From Streptomyces antarcticus (lineage in GTDB: Bacteria > Actinomycetota > Actinomycetes > Streptomycetales > Streptomycetaceae): DNA of 64,000 nucleotides. This document shows positions 34,191 to 42,077 of this stretch, piece after piece. Position numbers and translations under genes: made by a program. The DNA lies in NCBI RefSeq assembly GCF_026627255.1, contig NZ_JAPNLM010000029.1:25322-89321 (forward strand), read 5' to 3'. The notes under the pieces are model-generated. The model saw only the letters and a list, made by a program, of their open reading frames with translations. It did not search any database and was not told where the DNA came from. Each line of letters opens with the position of its first letter. Position 1 is the stretch's first letter.

Positions 34191-34559
34191 GTGGACGAAA
34201 TGCCCGTTGCGCACCGGCCTGCCCGATCCCTGCGCGTGCTGCTGCACCCGCCGAACCCCGCGCTGGCCATACAGCTGGGCCTCCAGCCGGACATCGAGGT
34301 CGTACGGGACCAGCTGGCCCGCCCGGCGGTCGCGCTGGTGGAGGAGGCCGACTCGGTCGGGGAACTGCTGGCCGAGGACCCGGAGTGCCGGGTGCTGGTG
34401 CTGACGGGGTCCGCGCACCCGGGGCTGGCCGCCGCCGCACTGGCCGCCGGGGCGGCGGGCCTGGTCCTGCGGGACGGTCCGGTGGACGACCTGGCCGACG
34501 CGGTCCGCCGCGCCTCCCGCGGCGAAACGGTGGTGGACCCGACCCTGACGGGCCCATAA
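34191..34559 (+). CDS. Stand-alone degenerate receiver-domain protein (122 aa)
   Basis: Resembles the receiver half of a NarL/LuxR-type response regulator (LRVLLHPPNPALAIQLGLQ, DIEVV, CRVLVLTGSAHPGLAAAALAAGAAGLVLRDGPVDDLADAVRRASRGETVVDP) but stops exactly where the linker to the HTH would begin. Phosphorylation residues are lost: the DD pair near residue 15 is PP, the phospho-Asp region reads VALVEEAD, and the conserved Lys is Arg (VLRDG). It is either a truncated remnant or an atypical non-phosphorylated receiver. GTG at 34191; ATG at 34200 is an alternative. It lies next to repeats and Tn3 debris. Confidence 0.6.
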   Translation: MDEMPVAHRPARSLRVLLHPPNPALAIQLGLQPDIEVVRDQLARPAVALVEEADSVGELLAEDPECRVLVLTGSAHPGLAAAALAAGAAGLVLRDGPVDDLADAVRRASRGETVVDPTLTGP

Positions 34560-34642
34560 CCCGGCCCGGGGCTCCGCCCCGAACCCGAACGCCCGGCGCC
34601 CCGTAACCCCCTGGGGCTCCGCCCCGAACCCCCGGGGCGCTG

Positions 34643-34762
34643 CCCCCGGACCCCCGCGCCTCAAACGCCGGCGGGGCTGAATGTGCCTGGCGTCAGCCGA
34701 AATCCGGTGGCCGCGCCGGCCAAATCCAGCCTCGCCGGCGTTTGAGGCGCGGGGTCCGGGGC
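34643..34762. repeat. Inverted pair of Streptomyces intergenic repeat (CCTCAAACGCCGGCG)
   Basis: Left arm 34643-34679 (CGCGCCTCAAACGCCGGCGG core) and right arm 34728-34762 (CGCCGGCGTTTGAGGCGCGG core) can form a ~33-bp stem with a ~48-base loop. The motif is common in Streptomyces intergenic regions as far as I know. Preceding GGGGCTCCGCCCC repeats (34565-34630) are similar filler. Confidence 0.7.
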
Positions 34763-34767
34763 GGAGC

Positions 34768-34805
34768 CGGGTCACGCCGATATTCGCCCCGGATTGAACG
34801 CTAAG
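34768..34805. repeat. Candidate Tn3-family terminal inverted repeat
   Basis: The 38 bases from CGGGTCACGCC to GAACGCTAAG have the length and TAAG inner end of Tn3-family repeats (ACGTTAAG in Tn3 itself), and lie 7 bases beyond the resolvase stop. Its partner was not found in inverted orientation. Sequence resemblance only. Confidence 0.4.
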
Positions 34806-34811
34806 GATTGA

Positions 34812-35372
34812 TCATGGTGTGGCGGTCCTGTCGAGGTGGCGGTAGATGGTGGGGCGGGTGACGCCGAACTCGTTGGCGATCTGTTGGACGGTGCAGTCGC
34901 CGGAGTCGTACATCTCGCGGGCGAGCTGGACCTGGCGGGGGCCGAGTTTGGGCTTCTGTCCGCCGGTGCGGCCCCGGGCGCGGGCGGCCTCCAGGCCGTC
35001 CACGGTGCGCTCGGACATCAGGGCGTGCTCGAATTCGGCGACCGCGCCCAGAATCTGGAAGAACATCCGGCCGGCCGCGGTGGAGGTGTCGATGCCCTGA
35101 TCGAGCACGACCAGGTCGACGCCCTCGGCCTCCAGCCGTTTGGACAGCTCGATGAGGTTTTCCAGAGAGCGGCCGAGCCGGTCGAGCCTGGTCACTACGA
35201 GCTGGTCGCCATCGCGGGCGACCATGAGCGCTTTGTCGAGCTCGGGGCGTCGGGCGAGCTTGCCGGACGCTTTGTCGGTGAAGACCTTCTCGCAGCCGGC
35301 GGCTCGGAGCGCGTCCTGCTGGGCTTCGGGATGTTGATCACGGGTGCTGACCCGGGCGACGCCGATTCTCAT
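34812..35372 (-). CDS. tnpR: Tn3-family resolvase (serine recombinase)
   Basis: 186 aa. Resolvase catalytic domain with the nucleophilic Ser in IGVARVSTRDQ (residues ~3-13), VVTRLDRLGRSLENLIEL with catalytic Arg residues, GIDTSTAAGRMFFQILGAVAEFEHAL, and a C-terminal HTH (QVQLAREMYDSGDCTVQQIANEFGVTRPTIYRHL). All key residues appear intact. It resolves cointegrates at res. ATG at 35372; the presumed res site lies immediately upstream. The transposase at 37.7 kb is destroyed, so the element is not autonomous. Confidence 0.9.
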   Translation of the reverse strand: MRIGVARVSTRDQHPEAQQDALRAAGCEKVFTDKASGKLARRPELDKALMVARDGDQLVVTRLDRLGRSLENLIELSKRLEAEGVDLVVLDQGIDTSTAAGRMFFQILGAVAEFEHALMSERTVDGLEAARARGRTGGQKPKLGPRQVQLAREMYDSGDCTVQQIANEFGVTRPTIYRHLDRTATP

Positions 35373-35380
35373 GCCCGCAC

Positions 35381-35425
35381 TGTAACGTGAACGGGGTAGT
35401 ACGTTACATAGGTGCGTACGCGGGA
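35381..35425. promoter_or_regulatory. Candidate res recombination site upstream of tnpR
   Basis: TGTAACGT (35381-35388) and ACGTTACA (35401-35408) form an inverted repeat of 28 bp overall, the size of a Tn3 resolvase site I. A second imperfect pair, TGCGTACG and GCGTTACA, follows at about 35412-35433. Position directly before tnpR is as in Tn3-type elements, where res also serves as the promoter/operator. Confidence 0.6.
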
Positions 35426-35551
35426 AGCGTTACAGTCGCGACCCGGGGGAACGTCATGTGGATCTTTGTGTATCGCGAACGATCGTTTCCGTACGCCGGG
35501 GCCCCCGCTGAGCGGACATGCGCTCTTCGCCAGCGAGGTCCGTTACCGGCG

Positions 35552-35929
35552 TCAGGCTGTGGCTGGGTTGTGCTGTTGCGCCTGGTGAGCGGTGAGTGCT
35601 TCGGTGGCGGTGGGGTGGGTGGGCAGGACGGTGTCCAGGCCGGTCATCTGGAGCAGGTGCAGCAGGCGGTCGGGGACGGCGGCCAGGGAGAGGGTGCCGC
35701 CTTGTTCCTGGGCGCAGCGCATGATGCCGATGAGGGCGTTGAGGCCGGAGGAGTCGCAGAAGCTGACGTCGGCGACGTCCAGGATCAGGTGGTGGTGGCC
35801 TTGGGCGAGGAGGTTCAGAGCGCGGTCGCGCAGGCTGGGGGCGGTGTCGAAGTCGATGTCGCCGGTGACGGCGGCCAGGGCGAGGGGGCCGTCGGTGTGG
35901 TGGCAGGTGAGGTGTACGGCGGGAGCCAT
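35552..35929 (-). CDS. STAS-domain anti-sigma-factor antagonist
   Basis: 125 aa. STAS fold: VHLTCHHTDGPLALAAVTGDIDFDTAPSLRDRAL, HHLILDVADVSFCDSSGLNALIGIMRCAQEQGG. The DSSGL motif carries the Ser that is phosphorylated by an RsbW-type kinase in SpoIIAA/RsbV proteins. Its natural partner is the SpoIIE-type phosphatase encoded 5 bases upstream; no kinase gene is adjacent (the ATPase at 43.7 kb is a candidate only). ATG at 35929; the ribosome site lies in the phosphatase end. The pair sits between Tn3 tnpA remnants and tnpR. Confidence 0.9.
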   Translation of the reverse strand: MAPAVHLTCHHTDGPLALAAVTGDIDFDTAPSLRDRALNLLAQGHHHLILDVADVSFCDSSGLNALIGIMRCAQEQGGTLSLAAVPDRLLHLLQMTGLDTVLPTHPTATEALTAHQAQQHNPATA

Positions 35930-35934
35930 GGTGG

Positions 35935-37398
35935 TCAGTGCTCCTGCTCGTTCGGGCGGCGCTGGGCGGGGCCGGCGGTGGTGTGGGCGGTGGCTGCCGC
36001 GGTGGGTGCGGGGCCGGCCGGTGAGGTGGGCAGGGCGGTGAGGGCCAGGAGGGCCACGTCGTCTCCGGGGCCGTCGGGGAAGGTGTCGAGCAGGGCGGCG
36101 AGGTCGTCGATGAGGGTGACCGCGCTGACGCTGGGGCCGCAGGCGGCGGCGTGGCGGGTCAGGTGATCATTCAGGGCGTCATCGCCGAACAGTTCGCCCT
36201 TGGCGTTCCGGGCTTCGGTGATCCCGTCGGTGTAGAGCAGGAGGGCCTGGCCGGGGGCCAGGTGCACGGTGTGTGAGGCGAAACGGGCGCCGGCCACGGC
36301 CCCGATCAGCATGCCGCCCTGCGCCCGCACCGCATCCACATGGGCGGGTGAACCCTCGTCGGCGGGATGGAGGTGGTAGGCCGGGGGATGGCCGCCGGTG
36401 CCCAGGGTGACAGCGAAGCCCCCCTGCGCCGCGGGTTCCAGGGTGCCGAAGACGGCCGTGCAGAAACGGCTGCCGACGCTGGGGTCCATGAGCAGGGCTG
36501 CGTTCAGGGCTTGAAGGACCGTGACGGGGTCCGGGTCGTGCCAGGCGGCGGCGCGCAGGGTGTAGCGGGTCAGGGAGGTCACCGCGGCGGCGTCGGCGCC
36601 TTTGCCGCACACGTCACCGAGGAAGAATGCCCACCGGCCGCCGCCCAGGGAGAACACGTCGTAGAAGTCTCCGCCGACCGCGCGGGCGGACGCGGTGAAA
36701 TAATGGCAGGCCAGCTCCATGCCGGGGATCGCCGGCAGGGCGGGCGGCAGCAGGGTGCGCTGCAAAGTGGAGGCGAACGCGGCGAGCTCAGCCTTGTCCT
36801 TCTCCGCCTGCTGGCGCATCACGCGTTCGACTTCCGCGCGCTCGCGCTCGGCGCGTACCAGGCGCAGCGCGGAGAGGCGCAGTTCCAGCTCACTCATCAC
36901 CATCGCCGCCAGATCGGCCAGGGTGGCGGTGTCGGCCTCGGTGATCTTACGGGGTGTGGTATCGAGGATGTTGACGGTGCCCAGGCGGTGCCCGTCGGAG
37001 GTGATGATCGGGGCGGCCGCGTAGAACCGGGCTCCCAGAGCGCCGGTGACCAGGGGGTTGGCGCAGGCGACGGGGTCGGTGAGGGTGTCGGGGATCACCA
37101 GGGTGTCGTCGCCGAGGATCGCCGAGGCGCACAGCCCCGGGTCGCGGCCGATCTGGGTGACTCCGTCCAGCCCGCGGGTGGCCTTGAACCAGATCCGGTC
37201 GCTGTCCACGATCGTCACCGTCGCCACCGGCACGTCGAACAGGCGGGCCGCCAGCGCCGCGACCCGGTCGAACGCCCCGTCCGGCGGGGTATCGAGGATG
37301 TCGTAGCGGCGCACCGCCTCCATCCGACGGTCCTCCACCAGCGCCTTCGGCGCACGCGGTATCCGGCTCAGCTTCGGGACGGGCTCCGGTACTGCCAT
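35935..37398 (-). CDS. GAF-domain SpoIIE/RsbU-type PP2C phosphatase
   Basis: 487 aa. A GAF-type sensor domain at ~25-185 (ILDTPPDGAFDRVAALAARLFDVPVATVTIVD, TLVIPDT, GARFYAAAPIIT, GTVNILDT) is followed by a coiled linker (ELRLSALRLVRAERERAEVERVMRQQAEKDKAEL) and an RsbU-like phosphatase domain at ~230-460 (RAVGGDFYDVFSLGGGRWAFFLGDVCGKGADAAAVTSL, TGGHPPAYHL, LLLYTDGITEARN, GDDVALLAL) with metal-binding Asp residues. It should dephosphorylate the STAS protein encoded downstream. ATG at 37398 is chosen for its GGGAGGGGAAGAG upstream and because the earlier frame to 37482 is low-complexity. Confidence 0.9.
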   Translation of the reverse strand: MAVPEPVPKLSRIPRAPKALVEDRRMEAVRRYDILDTPPDGAFDRVAALAARLFDVPVATVTIVDSDRIWFKATRGLDGVTQIGRDPGLCASAILGDDTLVIPDTLTDPVACANPLVTGALGARFYAAAPIITSDGHRLGTVNILDTTPRKITEADTATLADLAAMVMSELELRLSALRLVRAERERAEVERVMRQQAEKDKAELAAFASTLQRTLLPPALPAIPGMELACHYFTASARAVGGDFYDVFSLGGGRWAFFLGDVCGKGADAAAVTSLTRYTLRAAAWHDPDPVTVLQALNAALLMDPSVGSRFCTAVFGTLEPAAQGGFAVTLGTGGHPPAYHLHPADEGSPAHVDAVRAQGGMLIGAVAGARFASHTVHLAPGQALLLYTDGITEARNAKGELFGDDALNDHLTRHAAACGPSVSAVTLIDDLAALLDTFPDGPGDDVALLALTALPTSPAGPAPTAAATAHTTAGPAQRRPNEQEH

Positions 37399-37711
37399 CG
37401 AACTCTTCCCCTCCCGACAGGCACCCCGGCCACCTGGGCGGTAGCCGTAGAAGAGCCTAGCGCCCTCCCCTTCCCCTCCCATGTGCCGGTCTGAGGGCAG
37501 CGGTGCATCGGGAGTCGCCGACCTGCCCCACGCTGTCTGACCCCCGTGGGCCCACGGAGGCGGGGCCCTGACCGGCCCGTGGCCGGTCGCCAGTTCCTGA
37601 CGCCAAGGGCTTAGTCCTCGGCACCACCGGGATCGCGCAGGGGCCGCAGCGCGTCGGCGCCGTGGGAGCGGACGATCGGATACCGTCCGTGAAAGTTAAT
37701 GTGATCATGGA
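37399..37711. other. 313-base intergenic region between phosphatase and transposase remnant
   Basis: No gene supported. It holds the phosphatase promoter and, at about 37663-37700, a stretch (GGGAGCGGACG ... GTGAAAGTTAAT) that loosely fits a Tn3-family terminal repeat placed just beyond the tnpA stop. Its last bases (TGATCATGG) recur just after the similar stretch at 34805, in the same orientation. Weak evidence. Confidence 0.4.
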
Positions 37712-38600
37712 TCAGCGGGGAGAGCCGGGAGCGGACTCGGGGGAGACGGTCAGCCCTCCGGCCTCCAACTCCGTGACGGCGGCATCCATGTACAGGCTGT
37801 TCCAGAAAACGACGGCGTTGATCGCCATGCCCAGCGCCCCAAGCTGGTTCTCCATCCCGTCCCGGTAGGCATGACGGACCTCGCCCAGGCGGCCGAAGAA
37901 CATCGCGCGGCCCAGCGCGTGGCGGCCCTCGCCGATGTTCAGCTGAACGCCGATCATCCTGCGGTACACCTCGGAATCGATGAACTGCAGCAGATGCAGG
38001 GTCTTGAAGATCCGTCCGTAGGCGGCGAACGCGTCTCCCAGGCCGGTCATCCGGTCGCCGTTGTTCATCATCCGCAGCAGGTCGTAGGCGCGCACGGTCC
38101 CGGTGGTCAGGGAGCCGGCCACGCGGAGCATGTCTTCCCAGTGGTCGCGCACCCTGGCCACCTGGATTCGCTGGCGCGAGACCAGTCGACTCGGGGCATC
38201 ATCGCCTGCACCGCGTCGTGGACCACCTGGTAGCCCGCCGGCAGCGGGTCGGCGTCCAGGCGGTCCAGGCGGATCTTCCCGTCCACGATGTCGACGGCCG
38301 CGTTGTCGGGCAGGTTCTCCGCGACGTGCCGGTACATCTCGTCCAGCAGCACTTCCAGCTCGCCCAGGTGCTCTTCGGCGGTGCCGGGCAGCTCCAGCGC
38401 GGTCAGCACCCTGGGCCGGGTGACAGCCCAGGTCGGACCGGACAGCAGCCGCGCCCTGGGGTCGCCCCAGACGTCGCCGCCCACCGCGAAGACGTCCCGG
38501 CGTTTGAGCGCGGTCAGCAGCGCGTCCAGGACTCAGAACGTCCAGGCGTGCTTGTCGATCAGGCCGTTCACCGCCAGGCCGCCCCGGCGGATCGGGCCCC
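37712..38600 (-). pseudogene. tnpA: Tn3-family transposase TnpA, decayed remnant
   Basis: Minus-strand remnants of a Tn3-type transposase. From ~38600: GGLAVNGLIDKHAWTF, then an in-frame TGA (38533-38535) where Cys is expected, then VLDALLTALKRRDVFAVGGDVWG through VHDAVQAMMPRVD. Near 38185 the frame jumps to VARVRDHWEDMLRVAGSLTTGTVRAYDLLRMM, continuing to IFKTLHLLQFIDSEVYRRMIGVQLNIGEGRHALGRAMFFGRLGEVRHAYRDG and the stop at 37712. The region holding the first two catalytic Asp of the DDE core is deleted; the final Glu (NIGEGRH) remains. The N-terminal half is absent. Cannot transpose. Confidence 0.86.
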
Positions 38601-38664
38601 GCACGGCACCGCACGGCAAGGCACCGCACCGCACGGCACCGGCCGAGCCTCGGGGGCGGCTCCG

Positions 38665-39852
38665 CTACCTCCGGAGCAAGGTCACCACCGCCGCACCCCC
38701 CAGCCCGATGTTGTGGGCGAGGCCCACCCCCGCTCCCGGCACCTGGCGCGGGCCCGCCTCGCCCCGCAGCTGCCACACCAGCTCCGCCGCCTGCGCGAGC
38801 CCCGTCGCCCCCAGCGGGTGCCCCTTCGAGATGAGCCCGCCGGACGGGTTGACCACCCACCGCCCGCCGTACGTCGTCGCCCCGCTCTCCACCAGCTCCC
38901 CGGCGGCGCCGTCCCCGCACATGCCCAGCGCCTCGTACGTCAGCAGCTCGTTGATCGAGAAGCAGTCGTGCAGCTCCACCACGTCCACGTCCTCGATCCC
39001 GAGCCCCGACGCCTCGTACACCTGCCGCGCCGCCGCGGCGGTCATCGGCTTGCCGACCACGTCGATGCACGAACCCGAGGCGAACGACGCCTCCGTGTCC
39101 GTCGTCATCGACTGCGCCACGATCTCGACCGCCTTGTCGTGCAGCCCGTGCCGCACCACGAACCGCTCCGAGACCACCAGCGCCGCCGCCGCGCCGTCCG
39201 AGGTCGGCGAGCACTGGAGCTTGGTCAGCGGGTCGTGGATCGGCTTGGCCGCCAGGATGTCCTGCACCGAGTACACGTCCTGGAACTGCGCGTTCGGGTT
39301 GTTCGCCGAGTGCCGGTGGTTCTTGGCGCCCACCGCCGCCAGCTGCGCGGCCGTGGTCCCGTACCGCTCCATGTGCTCGCGCGCCGCGTTCCCGAAGATC
39401 TGGGCGGTGGGCGGGGACATCTCGAAGCCGTGCCCGGCGGCCATGATTCCGTAGTGCCGGGCCACCGGCGAGGTCTTGAAGTCCCCGCCGTCGGCGCCGC
39501 CGCCCAGCGCGCCGCGCTTCATCTTCTCGAAGCCGAGCGCGAGCACGCAGTCGTTGATCCCGCCCTCGACGAACTGCCGCGCCATCATCAGCGCCGTCGA
39601 ACCGGTCGCGCAGTTGTTGTTGACGTTGTAGACCGGGACCCCGCTCAGCCCCAGTTCGTACGCCGCCCGCTGGCCGGCCGTGGAGGCCTGGAAGCAGTAG
39701 CCCACCGGCACCTGTTCCACCAGCCCGTAGTCCACGCCCGCGTCTGCGAGCGCCGCCGACCCGGCCTCCTTCGCCATGTCCCAGTACTGCCAGTCCCTCG
39801 ACTCCGGCTTCTCGAACTTCGTCATGCCGACGCCCACGATGTACGACTTCAT
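38665..39852 (-). CDS. SCP-x/Ltp-like thiolase (lipid-transfer-protein family)
   Basis: 395 aa, thiolase superfamily without acetyl-CoA C-acetyltransferase hallmarks. Nucleophile Cys in NVNNNCATGSTALMMARQF near residue 80; HDCFSINELLTYEALGMCGDG near 285; VNPSGGLISKGHPLGATGLAQ near 325; terminal GVGLAHNIGLGGAAVVTLL. This set matches SCP-x thiolases and mycobacterial Ltp proteins, which cleave branched sterol-type 3-keto-acyl-CoAs; the substrate here is inference. ATG at 39852, 34 bases after the FadE34-like gene, so probably one operon behind the operator at 42.03 kb. Confidence 0.87.
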   Translation of the reverse strand: MKSYIVGVGMTKFEKPESRDWQYWDMAKEAGSAALADAGVDYGLVEQVPVGYCFQASTAGQRAAYELGLSGVPVYNVNNNCATGSTALMMARQFVEGGINDCVLALGFEKMKRGALGGGADGGDFKTSPVARHYGIMAAGHGFEMSPPTAQIFGNAAREHMERYGTTAAQLAAVGAKNHRHSANNPNAQFQDVYSVQDILAAKPIHDPLTKLQCSPTSDGAAAALVVSERFVVRHGLHDKAVEIVAQSMTTDTEASFASGSCIDVVGKPMTAAAARQVYEASGLGIEDVDVVELHDCFSINELLTYEALGMCGDGAAGELVESGATTYGGRWVVNPSGGLISKGHPLGATGLAQAAELVWQLRGEAGPRQVPGAGVGLAHNIGLGGAAVVTLLRR

Positions 39853-39886
39853 GTCCCTGCTGTCCCTTCAGTCCCTGTGAGCCCGG

Positions 39887-42019
39887 TCAGTCCCGGGGCA
39901 GGCCGAGGATCCGCTCGGCGACGACGTTGAGCTGGACCTGCGTGGTGCCCCCGGCGATGGTCAGGCAGCGGGACATGAGCATCCCGTGCACCGCCCGCTC
40001 CCCCGCCCCCTCCCGCACCGCCCCCGCGGGCCCCAGCAGTTCGAGCGCGAGCTCGGCGGTCCGCTGCTGGTGCGGGGTCTGGACGAGCTTGCGTACGGAC
40101 GCACCCGCGCCCGGCTCCAGCCCCGACACCTGCTGGAGGGTGGTCCGCATCCCGATGCACGCCAGCGCGTGCGCCTCGGCGGCCAGGGCCCCGATCCGGG
40201 CCCGGTACGCGCCGTCGAGCGCGTCGGAGCGGGCGATCAGCGCCTCCAGGCCGGTGTCGAAGGTCATCTGGTCGGCCATGTGGACCCGTTCGTTGCCCAG
40301 CGTGTTGCGGGCGACCTTCCAGCCGCCGTCGGCCGCGCCGACGAGCGCGTCGGCGGGCAGTGACACGTCGTCGAAGTAGACCTCGTTGAAGAGGGCCTCG
40401 CCGGTGAGCTCCTTGAGCGGCCGGACGTCGATGCCGGGGGTGTTCTTCATGTCGACGATGAAGTAGCCGAGGCCGTTGTGCTTGGGCGCGGCCGGGTCGG
40501 TCCGGGCGAGGAGGATCCCGAAGTCGGCGCTGTGCGCGGAACTCGTCCACACCTTCTGTCCGTTGACCTTCCAGCCGCCGTCCCCGGTGCGCTCCGCCCT
40601 GGTCCTCAGTGAGGCCAGGTCGGAGCCGGCTTCCGGTTCGGAGAACAGCTGGCACCAGGTGGCGTCCCCGCGCAGGGTCGCCGGCAGGTGCGTCCCGATC
40701 TGTTCCGGGGTGCCGTAGGCGAGCAGCGAGGGCACGACCCAGGTGGCGATCCCCAGGTCGGCGACCTTGACCCCGGCCGCCCGCAGCTCCTGCTGGACGA
40801 CGAGCTGCTCGACGGGTCCGGCGCCCAGCCCGTACGGCGGCGGCAGGTACGGCGCCGCGTAGCCGGTGGGGGCCAGGACCCGCCGGGCGGCCGCCGGGTC
40901 GAGGCCGCGCGCGTCCTCGACGGCGGCCCGGGCCCGCGACCGGTGCGCCTCGGCCTCCGGCGGGAGTTCCAGGCGCAGCTCGCGCCGGGCACCGGCCGCC
41001 GCGAGCCGGGCGGCCCGTACGCGGTGCCCGTCGCCGGGGCCGAGGAGCTGGCGGGCGACGAGGGCCCGGCGCAGGTAGATGTGGGCGTCGTGCTCCCAGG
41101 TGAAGCCGATGCCGCCGAGGATCTGGATGCAGTCCTTGGCGCAGGAGTACGCGGCGTCGAGCGCGGTCCCGGCGGCCAGCGCGGCGGTCAGCGACCGTAC
41201 GTCGGCGCTCTCGTCCGCCGCCCGCGCGGCGTCCCAGGCGAGCGCCCGGGCCTGTTCCAGGCGCACCAGCATGTCGGCGCACAGGTGCTTGACCCCCTGG
41301 AACCGCCCGATGGGCCAGCCGAACTGCTCGCGCACTTTGGCGTGCTCGGCGGCGGTGTGCACCGCCCAGGCGGCGGTGCCGCAGGCGTCGGCGGCGAACA
41401 GCGTGCACGCCAGGTCCCGTACCAGGGCGGCGTCCAGCTCCAGCAGCCGCCCGGCCGGCACGGTGACCCCGCGCACCCGCACCTCGGCGGTGGGCCGGGT
41501 GGGGTCGGCGGCCTCGTGCGTACGGATGTCCAGCGCGGCGGCGTCCACGGCGAACCAGCGGGTGCCGTGCGCGGCCTCCGCCGCGAGCAGCACGAGGTCG
41601 GCCTCGCCGGCGCCGAGCACCGGGGGCGCGTCCCCGTCCAGCAGGTGGCCGCCGCCCTCGACGGCTACGGCGGTCAGGCTGCCGGGCCCCAGCGCCACCG
41701 CGCCGACCCGGCCGGCGAGCGGCTCGGCCCCGGCCCGGTCCAGCAGTACGGAGGCCAGCGCGCTCGGCAGGTACGCCCCCGGCAGCGCCCCCCGCGCGGC
41801 CTCCTCCACCACGACGGCGAGGTCGAGCAGGGTGCCGCCCTCCAGGTGCGGCTCCAGCAGCCCGGACTCGGCCAGCGCGTCCCAGTAGGCGGGCCGCACC
41901 CCGGTCCGCGGCGGGCTGTCGAGCAGCTTGCGCACCTCCTCGGGCGGCACGACCCGCGCGACCCAGCCGCGCACGGCTTCGGCCAACTCCCGCTGTTCCT
42001 GCGTGATTCCGATGCCCAT
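39887..42019 (-). CDS. Double-domain acyl-CoA dehydrogenase, FadE34/ChsE3-like
   Basis: 710 aa with two acyl-CoA dehydrogenase modules. The N-terminal module (~1-360) includes IGRFQGVKHLCADMLVRLEQA and CIQILGGIGFTWEHDAHIYLRRAL. The C-terminal module (~375-710) contains the FAD segment WCQLFSEPEAGSDLASL, WKVNGQKVWTSSAHSADFGILLART, and GPAGAVREGAG. Length and architecture match mycobacterial FadE34 (711 aa), a KstR-controlled enzyme acting on sterol or bile-acid side chains. ATG at 42019 gives MGIGITQEQRELAEAV. No Shine-Dalgarno is visible before the ATG and an operator lies 11 bases upstream, so the mRNA may be leaderless (inference). Confidence 0.88.
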   Translation of the reverse strand: MGIGITQEQRELAEAVRGWVARVVPPEEVRKLLDSPPRTGVRPAYWDALAESGLLEPHLEGGTLLDLAVVVEEAARGALPGAYLPSALASVLLDRAGAEPLAGRVGAVALGPGSLTAVAVEGGGHLLDGDAPPVLGAGEADLVLLAAEAAHGTRWFAVDAAALDIRTHEAADPTRPTAEVRVRGVTVPAGRLLELDAALVRDLACTLFAADACGTAAWAVHTAAEHAKVREQFGWPIGRFQGVKHLCADMLVRLEQARALAWDAARAADESADVRSLTAALAAGTALDAAYSCAKDCIQILGGIGFTWEHDAHIYLRRALVARQLLGPGDGHRVRAARLAAAGARRELRLELPPEAEAHRSRARAAVEDARGLDPAAARRVLAPTGYAAPYLPPPYGLGAGPVEQLVVQQELRAAGVKVADLGIATWVVPSLLAYGTPEQIGTHLPATLRGDATWCQLFSEPEAGSDLASLRTRAERTGDGGWKVNGQKVWTSSAHSADFGILLARTDPAAPKHNGLGYFIVDMKNTPGIDVRPLKELTGEALFNEVYFDDVSLPADALVGAADGGWKVARNTLGNERVHMADQMTFDTGLEALIARSDALDGAYRARIGALAAEAHALACIGMRTTLQQVSGLEPGAGASVRKLVQTPHQQRTAELALELLGPAGAVREGAGERAVHGMLMSRCLTIAGGTTQVQLNVVAERILGLPRD

Positions 42020-42030
42020 GCGCGGCAGAC

Positions 42031-42077
42031 TAGAACACGTTCCAATCTGACGGAAGGTCAGATTGGAACGTGTTCTT
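42031..42077. promoter_or_regulatory. 47-bp inverted repeat with two KstR-like sites before the FadE34-like gene
   Basis: TAGAACACGTTCCA (42031-42044) fits TNNAACNNGTTNNA exactly, and TGGAACGTGTTCTT (42064-42077) fits at all but one base. The two lie in 21-base arms (20 matches) around GGAAG at 42052-42056. The centre itself forms TCTGAC-GGAAG-GTCAGA, a separate palindrome type also seen at 47.2 kb. Confidence 0.85.
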
